A stretch of 13,078 bases of DNA from contig NZ_JBHWOO010000065.1 of NCBI RefSeq assembly GCF_043424415.1, positions 1 to 13,078 of the forward strand, in the 5' to 3' direction. Position 1 is the stretch's first letter. Each line of letters starts with the position of its first letter. Positions 12,701 to 13,078 of this stretch are shown piece after piece. The notes beneath the pieces were generated by a model that was given only the letters and a program-made list of their open reading frames with translations, searched no databases and had not been told where the DNA came from. The position numbers and the translations under genes are program-made. This stretch comes from Luteococcus sp043424415. GTDB taxonomy: Bacteria; Actinomycetota; Actinomycetes; Propionibacteriales; Propionibacteriaceae.

Positions 12701-13078
12701 TCAGTCCTCGCCCAAGAGCTTCGCGGCGGCGTCCACGCCCAGCACGACGTCATCGGGGTTGAGGACGGCGATGCGGATGCGGCGCTGCTGGGTCTGGCTC
12801 ATCGGGCTGGGCAGCTGGTCGACGTCGAACCATCCGACCGCCACCGACTCATCGTCGCCGACGGCCGGCTCTCCGCTGACCCAGCGGGCACGGAAGGTGT
12901 GGTCCAGGTAGTCGTTCTGGTCGCCATTGTCGTACTGCATGCGTCCGGTGGGGCTCATCCACACCAGCCGCTCGATCTCGATCTCGACGCCGGCCTCCTC
13001 CTGGGCCTCGCGGACGGCCGCCAGGTGGGGGTCCTCCCCCGGCTCCACGATCCCGCAGATGGGGGTCCAGCTGCCGTC
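12701..13078 (-). CDS. Nudix hydrolase (5' end beyond the window)
   Basis: At least 125 residues are present, cut at the N-terminus by the window edge. The complete Nudix box is there: Gly in CGIVEPGE, then seven residues, then REAQEEAGV, fitting GX5EX7REUXEEXGU. This motif binds Mg2+ and catalyses hydrolysis of nucleoside diphosphates linked to another moiety. The rest, LVWMSPTGRMQYDNGDQNDY and ESVAVGWFDVDQLP, is typical of this fold, but the substrate is unknown. A GTG at 13048 is inside the Nudix box and is not the true start. The frame is open to the last base. The CorA gene follows by four bases, so they are probably one transcript. Confidence 0.88.
   Translation of the reverse strand, partial: DGSWTPICGIVEPGEDPHLAAVREAQEEAGVEIEIERLVWMSPTGRMQYDNGDQNDYLDHTFRARWVSGEPAVGDDESVAVGWFDVDQLPSPMSQTQQRRIRIAVLNPDDVVLGVDAAAKLLGED

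Overview
This is a very GC-rich window from an actinomycete. Codon use, leaderless promoters of TAnnnT type, a B12-riboswitch-controlled ECF transporter and a metQNI set fit the Propionibacteriaceae, but the family assignment is inference. Fourteen protein genes are supported: twelve intact, one truncated remnant and one cut by the window end. In addition there is one very small upstream ORF, one riboswitch, several promoters and hairpins, and one short tandem repeat.

Layout from left to right. A DUF937 protein (121-780, +) and a Maf-type nucleotide pyrophosphatase (841-1455, +) face a methionine ABC importer on the minus strand: metI (1466-2137), metN (2166-3158) and the lipoprotein metQ (3155-4003). 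About 200 nt of leader precede metQ. The leader opens with a leaderless-type ORF (4119-4202) of 27 codons, 12 of them Met or Cys, and has two perfect 11-bp stems, one inside the ORF and one containing its stop codon. This looks like a sulfur-amino-acid leader peptide or attenuator and is the most interesting item here. Next, a small lipoprotein (4275-4703, -) and a short-chain dehydrogenase (4758-5447, +) diverge from a 54-bp gap with two leaderless promoters.

At 5461-5973 (-) lies a secreted fragment resembling the N-terminus of an RHS/YD-repeat protein, cut off where the repeats should begin. The minus-strand block 6152-9750 is an ECF-type vitamin importer: T component, double ATPase and S component in transcription order. 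It lies behind a cobalamin riboswitch (about 9788-9883), so cobalamin or a precursor is the likely substrate.

On the right, a family-2 glycosyltransferase (9926-10960, +) overlaps a NodB polysaccharide deacetylase (10957-11691, +), probably a two-gene glycan unit. A 20-bp tandem repeat starts at the end of a CorA-like transporter (11770-12696, -), which follows a Nudix hydrolase (12701 to the window end, -) by 4 nt. No tRNA, rRNA, insertion sequence, CRISPR array or convincing U-tract terminator was seen.
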